Shown piece by piece: positions 49,227-59,644 of a DNA stretch of 64,000 bases. The stretch comes from Dasypus novemcinctus (Eukaryota > Chordata > Mammalia > Cingulata > Dasypodidae). Both the position numbers and the translations under genes were made by a program. The notes under the pieces were generated by a model. It was not told the origin of the DNA. It made no database searches and saw only the letters and a list, made by a program, of their open reading frames with translations. The stretch lies in NCBI RefSeq assembly GCF_030445035.2, contig NC_080673.1, positions 180,649,216 to 180,713,215 on the forward strand, read 5' to 3'. The stretch's first letter is position 1. The number at the start of each line of letters is the position of its first letter.

Positions 49227-50015
49227 TGCGGTCACCCCTCGGGCTGAAGTGTGGTTTGCTGGCCTGGCGGGGGAGCAGCCGCAGTAAGCTAGGGTGGCTG
49301 GTCGGACTCACCGCCACCCCTGAAGGGAGCTCGGCATGGGCGCAGAGTGCCCTTGGGTCTCCCTTTCTCGGCAGCCATGCTTCCGCGCCCGCCCCTCCTC
49401 CCAGATAGCGCTGCACGATGCCTTCTTTCTCCCTGCGCAGGCGCAGGGTGGAAAATTCCAGTCTGCCTTTTTCCCCTCCCCCGACAGCAGCAACAGCCAG
49501 GCGTGGGCGGGAAACTCAAGTCTGCCCTCCACCCCAGCAACAGCAGCCACCAATCCCTAAGCCCTGCCCCTTCCCCCAGCAATAGCGACAGCCAATCCCT
49601 AACCACCACCCCTCCCCCGTCCAGTACCGCCCACTGACCTTTCTCTGGCAACCAATCAGAACAGGGCATGGCTTCAACCAATCAGCCTTCCCCAGCCCCT
49701 ATAAAACTGTTGTCTCTCCCTCAATAAAGTTGGACCTGCGTGTTTACCTTGTCTCCGCGGTAGTTCCTCTGCCGTGCGCCCTCCAGTCCTGAGAGCCCCC
49801 GACAAGGGCCTGGCCTCCCTTGTCCCCAGTTCGTCGCCTGCTTCTCCGGGCGACCCCCTCGTCGCCGGCTTCGCCGGACGACCCCGTCAGCTGAACCGCG
49901 CGACCCCTGTGAGACCGACCCCTCGTCTGCTGCCGGACCGACCCCTCATCCCAAGCGGGACCGACCCCTCGTCCACAGCCAGACCCCACCTCTACCGACC
50001 GAGCAAGCCATCGCA
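49227..50015 (+). mobile_element. GC-rich solo LTR of an endogenous retrovirus, 789 bp
   Basis: Begins TGCG and ends CGCA (inverted termini), flanked by a perfect 6-bp repeat 'atttat' at 49221-49226 and 50016-50021. Four CCAAT boxes (49550, 49592, 49652, 49678), TATA box 'tataaaa' at 49700-49706 and AATAAA at 49723-49728. The poly(A) signal lies only about 20 bp past the TATA box. That implies a very short R and a long U5 (about 280 bp), a layout and duplication length seen in betaretrovirus-like (class II) LTRs. U5 holds three copies of 'gaccgacccctcgtc' at 23-bp spacing (49913, 49936, 49959). Strongly CpG-rich against its AT-rich surroundings. Frames of up to 137 codons are not genes. Confidence 0.93.
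49550..49728 (+). promoter_or_regulatory. Predicted core promoter and poly(A) signal of the solo LTR
   Basis: Four CCAAT boxes, two of them in the strong form 'aaccaatcag', precede 'cctataaaac' by 18-150 bp, and AATAAA follows. Activity is inferred from motifs only. Confidence 0.7.
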
Positions 50016-50946
50016 ATTTATTCCATTAACATTATTCTTTATTTCTGCATATAGATATATTTTCTGTCTGGGATCATATTCCTTCTACTTGAAGAATTTC
50101 TTTAGCATTTCTTTTAGAATACATCTGCTGGCAGTAAAATACTTTTGTTTGTTTTACTTCTTCACTTTTGAAATATATTTTTGCTAGGTATATAATGCTG
50201 AGATGAAATAGTTTTTTTTTTTTTTCTTTCAGCACTTTAAAAACACAATCCAATTTCTTCTAGCTTACATAATATCTTAAAAATTTGCACTTTATTTGTG
50301 ATTGCATCAGTATGATATGCCCAATGTGTGTGTGTGAGAGTGGAGGTGGGCAGGAGGGAGAAAGAGAGAGAGATTTATCTTTCATTAATGTTTTGTGAGA
50401 TTTTTGGATCTAAGGTTTGGAGCCTGGTTATTTATTTTTAAAATTTACCCCCATTAATTTTTCAAATAATTTTCCTACCACCTTCTCTCTTCTTCTTCTG
50501 GGATTCCTTATTATCTTTACTGAGCTATTTGTTATTTTCTCAGAGTGTTTGATACTCTGCTCTGTGTTTTGTTTATTTATTGTCTGTGTTCTTTGTGTTT
50601 CAGTTTGGATCATTTCTATTGATCCATCTTCAAGTTAACTAATTCTTTCCTTGCCTCTATCAGTTCTATTAGTGAACCCATCAAAGGGATTCTTAATCTG
50701 CTCCTCTGTTTTTCATTTCTACCACATTTTTCTTATATTTTTATCTTCTCTACTGAAATTACCAAGCTGACCTTGCATGTTCTGTACTTTTTCCAATGGA
50801 GACTTTCATATATTAATTGTACTTATTTTGAATTCTTCTAAGATGTCTCCAAACTCTGTCAAATGTGAATCTGGTTCAATGGTTGTTTTGTTTCTTGGGA
50901 GTGCCTTATCACATGCTTTGTAATTTTTTTTATTAAAAGAGATATT

Positions 50947-51205
50947 GAGGGAAGTGGCTGTGGCTCAGTAAATTGGGCTCCTGTCTACCATACAGGAGGC
51001 CCTGGGTTCATGCCCTATACTTAATACTGAAGGCAAGCTGGCCTGTGCTTGCAGAAAGCTGACAGCTTGCACCTGCGGAGAGCTGACAGCCCATACCCAC
51101 TGAGAGCTGGCACAGCAAGATGATGCAGCAAAGAGGGACAAGCAGACACAGAAGAATGCATGGCAAATGGACACAGAAAGCAGACAGCAAGCAAGCTGTC
51201 TAAAA
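50947..51205 (+). mobile_element. Old DAS-type SINE (shorter subfamily), sense
   Basis: Head 'gtggctgtggctcagtaaa' and 'ccctgggttcatgccct' (B-box region), then a body with three related 'agctgacagc' units and an 'acagaaagcagacagc' end with A-run. 'aaaagagatatt' (50935-50946) and 'aaaagagacatt' (51206-51217) are a one-mismatch 12-bp target duplication. It is diverged from the GC-rich copies at 2456 and 18748, so it probably belongs to an older subfamily. Confidence 0.88.
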
Positions 51206-51874
51206 AAAAGAGACATTTATGTAGGATAGTATACACTGTGGTATATGTTTATATGACTAGACATAGGGTATGCCTTTCCTTATACTAAGCTTATAGCGTG
51301 TGATTTAGGTTAATCAAATGAGAAGTTTAACTGAGTTTGAGGGTTTTGTGTTGATTTATTACCCTCACCGCACCACAGGTTTAAAGCCAAATTCCTTTAA
51401 CAATATCCTGAAATAGCTTTAGTTTGGGGTAGCAGGGGTGGGTCAGGAGAAGCTGATTTGGTTTGTCAAATATATTTTTGTTTTATTTCTGACCCACCCT
51501 CAGTTGCAGGACTCACCTTTGAGCTGAACTTCAGAGGGAATTTTATTGCTATGTTTGATAGTCAGGTGGTAAAGGGTAAGGTTTTCTCTGTTACTGAAAG
51601 CCTTAGGCTTGTGCAAGTGGGGAGTTATTGGGTTTCAAGGGTAAGGTCTTGTCCACACTCCCACCATAGTTCAGAGCCCAGTGTATATTCATGACCCTTT
51701 CCCAGGGGTAGAGATCTGTTGTTTCCCTAATCAGACATGGATTTTAATCAGTGCCTCCCAGGTGACAGTGTTTGTGGTCCCAAAGGCATTTCAAGCCCTC
51801 CTTGCCAGGGCTGCTCATCTCCTCCCCCAGGTCTGCACCACTAGGGAGATTTTTTTTCAGGACTCTCCCTCTTT

Positions 51875-52115
51875 TTTTTTTTTTTTTTTTAATTTTTTTT
51901 ATTTTTTATTGACTTTGTAATAATATTACATTAAAAATATATATGTGAGGTCCCATTCAACCCCATCCCCCCACCCCCCTCTCCCCCCCCCAACAACACT
52001 CGTTCCCATCATCATGACACATCCATTGGATTTGGTAAGTACATCTTTGGGCACCTCTGCACCTCATATACATAGGTTCACATCATAGCCCATACTCTCC
52101 TCCATTCCATCCAGT
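51875..52115 (-). mobile_element. 5'-truncated L1 3' UTR insertion with 14-bp target duplication
   Basis: Poly(T) at the left (tail of a minus-strand insert), then antisense L1 3' UTR text matching 54440-54640 in reverse, including a C-rich tract (51961-51990). 'gactctccctcttt' occurs at 51861-51874 and 52116-52129 without mismatch. Only about 240 bp of the 3' end inserted, typical of truncated L1 retrotransposition. Confidence 0.9.
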
Positions 52116-52330
52116 GACTCTCCCTCTTTCGACAGTGCTTACTTGGCCATCCACAAGAGTTGGCAATCACACTCCTTGCCAGCGGCCTGTTGCATAGTGC
52201 CCAGGTAAGCCAGTTCTCATACCTTGCTTCTTTCAGTTCATATCTTTCTCTCCTTAGATTTTGGGCCAGTTTCCCTGAGTATGTCAAGAAAAGAAAGAAA
52301 AATTGTGAACTTGCTCTTTCTTAAGCTTTA

Positions 52331-52361
<31 letters not shown>

Positions 52362-52735
52362 TTTTTAAAAGATTTATTTTTATTTATTTAATTCCCCTCC
52401 CCTCCCCCGGTTGTCTGTTTTCTGTGTCTTTTTGCTGCGTCTCGTTTCTTTGTCCGCTTCTGTTGTCGTCAGCGGCACGGGAAGTGTGGGCGGCGCCATT
52501 CCCTCGCAGGCTGCTCCCTCCTTCGCGCTGGGCGGCTCTCCTCACGGGAGCACTCCTTGCGCGTGGGGCTCCCCTATGCGGGGGACACCCCTGTGTGGCA
52601 CGGCACTCCTTGCGCGCATCAGCGCTGCTTATGGGCCAGCTCCACACGGGTCAAGGAGGCCCGGGGCTTGAACCGAGGACCTCCCATGTGGTAGACGGAT
52701 GCCCTAACCACTGGGCCAAAGTCCGTTTCCCCTGT
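52331..52735 (-). mobile_element. DAS-type SINE, antisense, with TTTTTA-rich tail
   Basis: The tail is expanded as repeated 'tttttattttta' units (52328-52392 region). The GC-rich body and the tRNA-like head ('ggggcttgaaccgagg' B-box side, 'actgggccaaagtccg' A-box side) end at 52735. Frames of 161 and 86 codons are artefacts. The target duplication is not clear because of the T-rich tail. Confidence 0.92.
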
Positions 52736-52784
52736 TTAAGTTTGGGAGGAATGCTCTTTTTACTCAGGTTATTCCTTTCAATTT

Positions 52785-53060
52785 TTAAATATATATATTT
52801 TTTAATTAGAGAAGTTGTGAGCTTAGAAAACAATCATGCATTACATGCAGTATTCCCATACTTGCACCAACACCTCGCATTGTTGTGGAACATTTGTTAC
52901 AAATTGTGAAGGAATGCCATCAAAATAGTGCTACTAACAGTGGTCTATAATTTACATCTGGAATATTTTTCCACCCCCTTGTTATTAACACCATGTATTA
53001 TTTGTTATAGTTAATCAGCATAATCAGTGAATGTTCTCGTACTATACTGTTATTTTTAAA
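52785..53060 (-). repeat. L1M 3' UTR, antisense
   Basis: Same series as 42195-42480: 'aaaacaatcatgcattac', 'cagtattcccatactt', 'cctcgcattgttgtgg', 'tttgttacaaattgtg'. Old. Confidence 0.68.
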
Positions 53061-53884
53061 AGTAATTTAGATGGCCCATGGCATCATAACACAATAATTT
53101 ATATTAAAGAGGAAATGAAAGAGTAAGGTTGCATATATTCTCATTCTTACTCTTAAATGAAAGTATTCCAATTTAATTCATCTGGAGATCTGGAGGCCCT
53201 AGTATGAGAGAACTCTTTAGGCACACCTGCAGACTTTGATTATTCCAATATATTGCTCAGAGCCCTGTCTGAGTATATAATCAGTCAATTCATTATCAAG
53301 GACCATTGTGGACATTGAAGTAGACACACCTCCATGGAAAATAATTTATATTGGCCACATTTTTCCTTGATGGACATGGAGCTGTGTTCCAAAGGGGACA
53401 TTTTCTCTACCTGTCTGTCTTGTAATACAGATTTTGTGTGATCCAGTTGCTTCTGATATCAGATCCTTTATCCTCCATTCAATATTCCCCTCATGCTGCA
53501 CCTCTTCACAAAACAGTCAAACAGCACAGCTGGAGTTAATAAACTGAAGGGGATGCCCATTACCAGTTACAGATATTTCTGTTGTTTGGAGCTTTCAGTA
53601 TTTCATTATCTCTGCATCAGCACCAATAGTCTCACAGTTGAAAATCCATCAGAATAACACAGCTTGAAATGATAAATGAAAGGAATATAACAAACTGCAG
53701 CCCTGAACATTAGATTTTCCAGAATTTTTTTTCCCACATGGACATATTTGTTTATTTGTACTCTTTCTTTTTTAGCAGTCATGTTCCACCACTCAAATAG
53801 CCCATCTAGGTGGGATGGTAGGAACATGCGTCTCATCATTCTTTCTCATTAAAGACGTTTAAAAGATTCTATGTGAATAAGTCT
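53061..53884. other. No gene; unassigned
   Basis: No recognised repeat, exon or RNA gene. Confidence 0.45.
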
Positions 53885-54652
53885 TTTCACAAGCCTTTCA
53901 TGCTACTTTACTGGAATTGTAGTTGGTGCTGGGGTTTAAGATATATCTAGGGGATTTGAATCTCTGGACTGACAATATGATAGCCAGGCCCTGAGCCTCA
54001 ACAAACTTCAGCTCCTACACTCTGATTTATTGGACTTACCCCACTCAGCTAACATGGAGTTGAAGAATGTCAACCACCACACCATGGAGCCTAGAGTGCC
54101 TACAACTGAAAGCAGGAGGATTGCATCCAGTATCCATGTGGAATCTAAGCTCCCTCTTAACATAGATGTGGAATGGACACAACCAAGCCAAGGTCCACAG
54201 GAAGGAGGAATACAGTAAGGATTAGAGTGGACTTAATGATATTCTATTCATGAAATAATGTGGTTAATAATTGAGAAAATGTGGCATTGGTGTGGAAAAA
54301 GTGGCCATGGTGGCTGCTGGGTGCGGGGAATGGGAGGAAGAGATGAGATGTGGAGGCATTTTCGGGACTTGGAGCTGTCCTGGGTGGTGCTCCAGGGACA
54401 ATTGCTGGACATTGTATGTCCTCCCATGGCCCACTGGATGGAACGTGGGAGAGTGTGGGCTATGGTGTGGAACATGGGGCATGGGGTGCAGCGATGCCCA
54501 GAGATGTACTCACCAGATGCAATGGATGTGTCATGATGATGGGGGAGAGTGTTACTGTGGGGGGAGTGGTGGGGTGGGGGTGGTGGGGGTGAATGGGGAC
54601 CTCATATTTTTTTAATGTAATATTTTTAAAAAATGAATAAAAAATTTAAAAA
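53885..54652 (+). repeat. L1 3' UTR (xenarthran type), sense, with G-rich tract
   Basis: Collinear with 12281-13326 (reversed), 24460-25495 and 43691-44345. Ends in 'aatgtaatatttttaaaaaa' plus A-rich tail. A G-run-rich stretch lies at 54541-54598. Frames of up to 114 codons are UTR. Confidence 0.7.
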
Positions 54653-54989
54653 AACATTAAATGAGTATGCGCATCTGTGTTTGTATGCATGTGTATTACT
54701 TGTTTGGGGATCTACTTAGTATTTGAAGGTCGTAACAACTCTTATTTTATATTCTTTTGACTTAACACCAAAATCTCTAAGCACTCTACCACACCAGATC
54801 AAGATCATAAATTCTGAATGGATTCCTCTCTCAAGTAGCTGTGTATATCATACCCCCATTAATGCTCTCATTCCCTTCCTTAACCAGATTAATTCCATTG
54901 TCTGTTATTATAATTAATCCTTTGCCCAAAATACCAAACACATACCTCTTTATTGCTTCATTATACTCACAAAAATTATATCCTTACAA
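54653..54989. other. No gene; unassigned
   Basis: Nothing recognised. May be further L2. Confidence 0.4.
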
Positions 54990-56161
54990 AATCCACATAT
55001 CTACCTACTAATCTACATTATCGTGCAGCTGAACATGGCAAAACACTGTGTAATCATGATAACTAGTTTGGATAAATTCACAACCAGCTCAAGTGAGCCC
55101 ACTAGGCTGGTTACTAATCTGAGTGGGTTTTCTTGGTTCATTCATTAATCTGCTCTCCTAGGTAAATCTGTCATATCTTTTCCTCTTTTGTCAACATTCC
55201 AAACCTTAGTTGCCATTATGACTCTCATTTGATTTTTACTTCCTTGCAAAAATTATTGCACTTCCAAAATTTTCAATTCCACTTCCACCTACCAGTGTTT
55301 ACACCATTGTATACTATCTTCTCTCCTCTTAATATAGATGAATACTCTCTGAGTTTATGTAGAGCCTTTTATGTATACTATATGCCATCCCATCTTACTC
55401 GTAATTTTCCCCATTATCCATTAAATCCTCAAATGTTCCTCTCTTCTAGATCATTCCATCCTGACATTTTTCATCTTAAAAAACAAAACAAAACAAATTC
55501 TCTGGATCCATTTTACCTACATATTCCACAGTAAATTTTTCAAAAGACTTACCTATTCAAATCCATTATTTATTTTCCCCACTATTGTCATCTAAGTTCA
55601 CACCAGTAAGTATTTTGACCCATCACTGTACTGAAACTTCTATTGACAGTCATTAAAGACTTTTATATTACGTGGAATGATTGAAATACTACCCTCTTAT
55701 TCTATGTAGAATTTGATCCAGTTGATAACTCCCTCCTTCTAGAAAGGCTTACTTCACTTATTTTCCTGGATGACATACTTTCTTAGTTTTTTCCTGAGAG
55801 GTCACAACTTTGTATTTTTCTCCTCTTTTCCATGAACTCTTAATTTTGGAGGCCCCAAGAATCTCTATCTACACTCAATTCTTTATTGATATTGCACATT
55901 GTCATAGTGATAAATATGTGTTGTAGACTCAAAACTTCATATATCCAGCCCAGATATCTTTCCTAACTGTTCAACTCATTATGTGACAACCTACTTGACA
56001 TCTCTAATTAGTATAGTATAAAACAGATATTGAAAAATTAGCATATTCAACAGTGAGCTCCCAATCTTCTCCTCAAAACTGACTCCCCCTGAAGTTTTCC
56101 CCTTCTCAATGAAAGCACATTCTTTTTTCTATTTACTCAGACAAGAAACCTTGAAGTCATA
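54990..56161 (+). repeat. L2 (CR1-clade LINE) reverse transcriptase region, sense, decayed
   Basis: 'tagaatttgatccagttgat' with 'aactccctccttctagaaag', 'tctatctacactcaattc', 'tatccagcccagatatc', 'ctacttgacatctctaatt', 'gaaaccttgaagtcata' are the sense landmarks of the L2-type RT region, in order. The 'YADD'-coding site is mutated beyond recognition. It ends where a MaLR-type LTR inserted (56162). Confidence 0.65.
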
Positions 56162-56802
56162 TGTTCCAGTTTTCTAAAGACTGCCAATGTAATATACCAG
56201 AAATGGTTTGACTTTTATAATGGTAATTTACTAGGCTAAAAACTTACAGTTCTAAGGCTGTGAAAATGTCCAAATCAATGAATCATCAGAGACACTCTCT
56301 CACCTCTGGCAATCCTGGACTCCTACCATGTGGCAAGGCACAATGGCGGTGTGTACAGATCTGGTTCTCTGTCATCTTCTCCAGGTCCACTTTCTTCCCA
56401 GGTTCAGCGTGCACCATCAAACACCTGTCAGTACTTAGTACCAGTTCCCTTGTCTCTCCTCTCTCCTCTGGGCTTCATTGCTAGTTTTGCATCAGGCTGC
56501 TCTGTGGCTTTTCTCTCTCCTGGGTTCCTCTCTGAGCTCCTTGACTCCTTCCCTCTGTCTCTGTGGCTTCTTCTTTGTGTCTGTAGCTTTTTAGCCCTCC
56601 ATTTAGAAAGGACTCCAGTAAGAGGGTTAAGATCCACCCTGGGTCCCAAAATCTAATCAAAGGCCCTTAACTGAAGTGATCTAACCAAAAGATCCTTTAA
56701 CTGAATCTAATTAAGTCTCATCTACAATGGGTTTACAGACAAAGGAGTAAGTTCCCTTTAAGAACAGGATTTTCTGGAGACTACAAAAGATTCAAACCAG
56801 CA
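56162..56802 (-). mobile_element. MaLR-type LTR, antisense (copy 7)
   Basis: TG start ('tgttccagttttctaaag'), CA end ('attcaaaccagca'). 'aatttactaggctaaaaac', 'ttaagatccaccctggg', 'ctacaatgggtttacag' identify the family. It truncates the L2 to its left. Frames of 108 and 73 codons are incidental. Confidence 0.78.
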
Positions 56803-59209
56803 TACCATCTATAACTATTTTTCTTTTTTTTTTTCACATCAAAGTGTTTATTTTATAATCTGCATAACTAGTGAGGTCAATCTTATAGAAAAAGAAAAAC
56901 ATTTCAAATTTATCTGAGTTCAGGATATTCTATAGGAACAGAAATATAAATATAGAATCCAATGTGTTTGACCGTAACAATTTTTCTATCAGTCTTCAGC
57001 TGTTCATGAGTGGATGTGATTATCCATTGTCTCAAACATAATAAAAATCCAAAAATTTCTCAATCATCTTTCTGCAATTAGCCTAGGTCAAATCACCTTC
57101 ATGTTTAGCACTGAATCATTGCAACTGCTTCCAAACAGGTCTTCTTATCTCCACCTTATAGGATTTGTCGGGGCTGGGGGCGGGGGAGGGGAGGGCTTTA
57201 TAATTTAACTTGAATAATTTTGCTCAGGAGTAAGGATATCTATATCTATTCTTTACTCTTCAAAATCAAATCTCATATTTTGGTGCCCTGTGAGATTTGC
57301 AAATAAGGTAAAAGTAAGGGGTATCTATCTAAAACGTCAACCAGAATATGAGAAGCAAAGGTATATCCACAATTAATAGTAATTTTCTAAGTACCTTCTA
57401 TGAATCAATAATGACAAGTGATAAGGTTTAACCACAAACATCATAGTGTCTCTGACTTCAACTGCTTTGATACAGTATAAAAAAAAAAAACAAACAGGAA
57501 TATACACTATTGTATTTAATTCAGAATTGACACAAAGATATTTCATAATTTCTTGGATTCAGCCTTTTTAACCACCCCATTTTCAAAATGTGAAAAATAC
57601 GATGAATGATATTTAGCTTTTAGCCTAAAGTAAGACTCTCCTCTCATTACTTGCTATTGTCAAAAAAGACAATATACTCATTTGCCTAACCACCCAATTA
57701 GAACTATTCTGCCAAAAACTTAAATAGTAAAATTATGCCCATGAATAGGAAGGTAGAGTGAATTGTCTCTATTCAAATAGAATGTTTAGTATTATGCCAT
57801 GAAGGAGTTCTGGAGCAGGAATCAAGAGATCTGACTCACCATGTCCTTTGAGAGGAATTGTTTTAGTAGCTCTGTCTCTTTCACTATCATTCCAACAGAA
57901 ACATTCAGATCAATGCACTAAAGAGAATGGTGTGCTTTTAAGAGAATGATGCACTATGCTAAGATCCTCGGGGATGCAAAGATGATTAGGCCTAGTCCCT
58001 GAACTAAATACACTGGGAAAGATGAATGCATACATGGTTAATGATAATGCAAGTAAACATTTTTGGTAACTAATTAACAACACAGAGAAAGTGCCCTAGC
58101 ATTTAGAGAAATTCTGTCCTGGAGACTTAGGAAGGTTTTTCCCAAACTATCTTCCTAGCCTTGCTTGCAGCTAGATTCCCTCATATATTTGAGTGAGGAG
58201 TTATTCAGAATAAAATATCATGAGTAAAAAGCATACACAGAATCCATTGGCTTTGGAGCAGCAGTGGCAGTAGGGGAGTGAGTGCTGTGACCATCAGTGT
58301 CTATGCCCATCAGAGGTTGTGTTGAGTCCCCACTGAAATTGTCCCATAGCATGTTTTGGGCTGTTTTTGATTGAGTATCCCTGAGTCTCACTCCTGAAGA
58401 TTATGTGATCTTTCCAATTTACTTTTCTCCATTGCTCTTCTGCTTAAATGAATGAGAGAGGTTTGTTGCTCACAGCTGATAGTTAAGTCACAGAAACAAA
58501 AACAGTATATTCTAGGAGATAAATGAACAGGCTTTGGAACTACAGTTCATGTTTTCATCCTTCCATTTACATTTATTTATTACATAATAATGGGAAAATT
58601 TACCTTTATCTCTCTAAGCCTCAGTTCCCCATTTCGTATCATATTTCATAATAACTCCCAATTTTTGCAAACTCATTGTATTAGTTATAATACAAAACCC
58701 ATGTATTTCACCTGTTACATACTAACCCTCATAATGGTATACCCTTCCCAACCTACCCTTTGCAATTTGGAATATATTTTCAAGGAATTCTCCTTACTGA
58801 GAACAGATGAGTTTTTTGTTTTTGTTTTTGTTTTTACCCTTGCAAATATGGATCATTGCCTTAAAAATTAATGGCATACAATAAATATTGCCGTGTATCA
58901 GGATTGTCATATTCTTTCAAAGCTAGGATTATCATGATTATAAAGTTCTTTACTGAGAGGAGAAATGTACTAATTTCAATTAATTGTATGCAAATTGACA
59001 AAAAAGAAGAAAAACATATAACTATTTTGTCCTTTTATTTTTTTCTTTTTAAAGAAGCTTTAAATTACATATGTTACATTAAAAATATAAGGGATTCCTT
59101 CCTGAAAAATCCACAACAAAGCTATTAGAACCAATGGACCAGTTCAGTCAAATGATGGTGATGTAGGCTATGGGTGGAAGGCTCTTTGTCTCTTCAGAGA
59201 TAACTAAGT
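56803..59209. other. No gene; G-rich tract at 57170-57195 and a probable MIR at 58530-58640
   Basis: 58530-58640 ends 'tctctaagcctcagttccc', the MIR core. 57170-57195 is five closely spaced G-runs. A (TTTTTG)n stretch lies at 58811-58836. The remainder is unassigned. Small frames at 58590-59128 have no recognisable content. Confidence 0.45.
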
Positions 59210-59622
59210 TGTTTGACTTGTGGGTGTGAAACGGTAAGAGGCTGCAGTCCTGCTCTTGGGGACCAGCAGGCTCCAGTCCCAGGAAATGTTTAACAAAGCA
59301 AGGGCTATAAACTTTAAGTATTTAGGGGAAATGCAAAAACCAAGGCTTATCTAAAATGTCTGGAGTCCTTGCTAAAAGCTTACCTAAGATGTGGAAGAGA
59401 TATATGCTAATTGAAGCCTATTGAGAACTGAAACAAAGGGACGATTTGGCCTTTCCTCTCTGTATAAAAGACGTTTGAAAATCTTGTTCCGGGCTCGGGA
59501 TTCAAACAGAAAGCTCCCGAGTCCGGCCGGCCGTCAATAAACCATTTTTCCTTCTCAAAATCATTCCTGAGTCCTGGCCTCTCTATTCTCAAATAATTGA
59601 ACTTCTCTTAAATTCCACAACA
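59210..59622 (+). mobile_element. Endogenous retrovirus 5' LTR (family E2)
   Basis: TATA box 'tataaaag' at 59463-59470, poly(A) signal AATAAA at 59536-59541 (73 bp later, a gammaretrovirus-like R), and a 3' end 'attccacaaca' at 59622 just before a primer binding site. The left end is placed at TG 59210 ('tgtttgacttg'); TG 59219 is an alternative. Without a matching 3' LTR in the window the target duplication cannot be checked. It shows no clear sequence similarity to the E1 LTRs. Confidence 0.85.
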
Positions 59623-59626
59623 TTAA

Positions 59627-59644
59627 TGGCGACCACGAAGGGAC
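59627..59644 (+). promoter_or_regulatory. Retroviral primer binding site, tRNA-Arg type
   Basis: 'tggcgaccacgaagggac' is the exact complement of the last 18 nt (with CCA) of the mammalian tRNA-Arg(UCG) as I know it. It lies 4 bp past the LTR end, where minus-strand DNA synthesis would start. Confidence 0.85.

Larger units (their letters stand above)
50022..52330 (-). repeat. Old L1 5' part (5' UTR/ORF1 side), antisense, interrupted
   Basis: Antisense L1M landmarks: 'gcatttcttttagaatac', 'tctgctggcagtaaaa', 'atatatttttgctaggtat', 'ctttcagcactttaaaa', 'ttcttctgggattcctta'. The element is broken by a DAS-SINE (50947-51205) and an L1 3' UTR insertion (51875-52115). The solo LTR at 49227 sits at its left edge. 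No coding-strand frame remains. Confidence 0.6.

Noticed and set aside
49289..50187. 130- and 137-codon frames in the GC-rich region, looking like a first exon with a CpG island
   Set aside because: Both lie inside an LTR with defined ends and target duplication. They are proline/serine-rich by composition and extend across the LTR edge into L1.
55229..55534. 101-codon frame in the L2 region
   Set aside because: Coincides with decayed L2 but does not contain the reverse transcriptase motifs in frame.
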